Assembly: GCA_027310845.1 (NCBI GenBank)
Contig: DAIDAB010000157.1
Span: forward strand, 1 to 5,070
Source: a bacterium
GTDB taxonomy: Archaea > Thermoproteota > Nitrososphaeria > Nitrososphaerales > CADDZS01
DNA length: 5,070 nt
Direction of reading: 5' to 3'
The notes under the pieces are model-generated. The model saw nothing but the letters and a program-made list of their open reading frames with translations. It was not told the origin of the DNA and made no database searches. How positions within the stretch are numbered: the first letter of the stretch is position 1; every line of letters starts with the position of its first letter. Shown one piece after another: positions 5,049 through 5,070 of the stretch. The translations under genes and the position numbers were made by a program.

Positions 5049-5070
5049 TGTTGATTCATCCATTCCCGAT

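Noticed and set aside
1..5070. A single operon of all five minus-strand genes
   Set aside because: The gaps of about 107 to 503 bp, separate promoter signals and candidate terminators argue against one transcript.
1..5070. CRISPR arrays, insertion sequences, tRNA or rRNA genes
   Set aside because: No regularly spaced repeats, transposase motifs, terminal inverted repeats or tRNA T-arm sequences were found by eye in either strand.

Overview
The window most likely comes from an ammonia-oxidising thaumarchaeon of the Nitrososphaera/Nitrosocosmicus type. Three things point there: a divergent archaeal TFB (TFIIB) paralogue, a small one-wing winged-helix regulator of a kind abundant in Nitrososphaeria, and start signals that mix one clear Shine-Dalgarno site with TATA boxes placed for leaderless mRNAs. 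This assignment is inferred from protein families by eye; no database search was possible.

All five supported genes lie on the minus strand, so transcription runs from high to low coordinates. In that order they are: a winged-helix regulator (4606-4923), a divergent TFB (3288-4271), a WbqC-family protein (2383-3180), a secreted or membrane-anchored spherulin-4/GH135-like protein (926-1879, TTG start), and a PIG-L/LmbE-type deacetylase (1-661, cut by the window edge near its C-terminus). The gaps between them are wide (about 334, 107, 503 and 264 bp), so they look like separate transcription units, not one tight operon.

Three of the genes share a theme of surface-glycan chemistry: a predicted cytoplasmic N-acetyl-sugar deacetylase, a WbqC protein of the kind found in glycan loci, and an extracytoplasmic barrel protein related to the Sph3-type galactosaminidases. 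Upstream sit two transcription factors, one of basal type and one local. A reasonable but unproven reading is the edge of a thaumarchaeal cell-surface or exopolysaccharide locus with its own regulators.

The two longest gaps (about 1897-2382 and 4272-4605) hold no convincing RNA gene or mobile element. They do contain weak promoter and terminator signals, a 57-codon plus-strand open frame, a 24-codon minus-strand frame with a good Shine-Dalgarno sequence, and a few short repeats and dyads, which are listed as lower-confidence observations. No CRISPR array, tRNA, rRNA or insertion sequence was seen.
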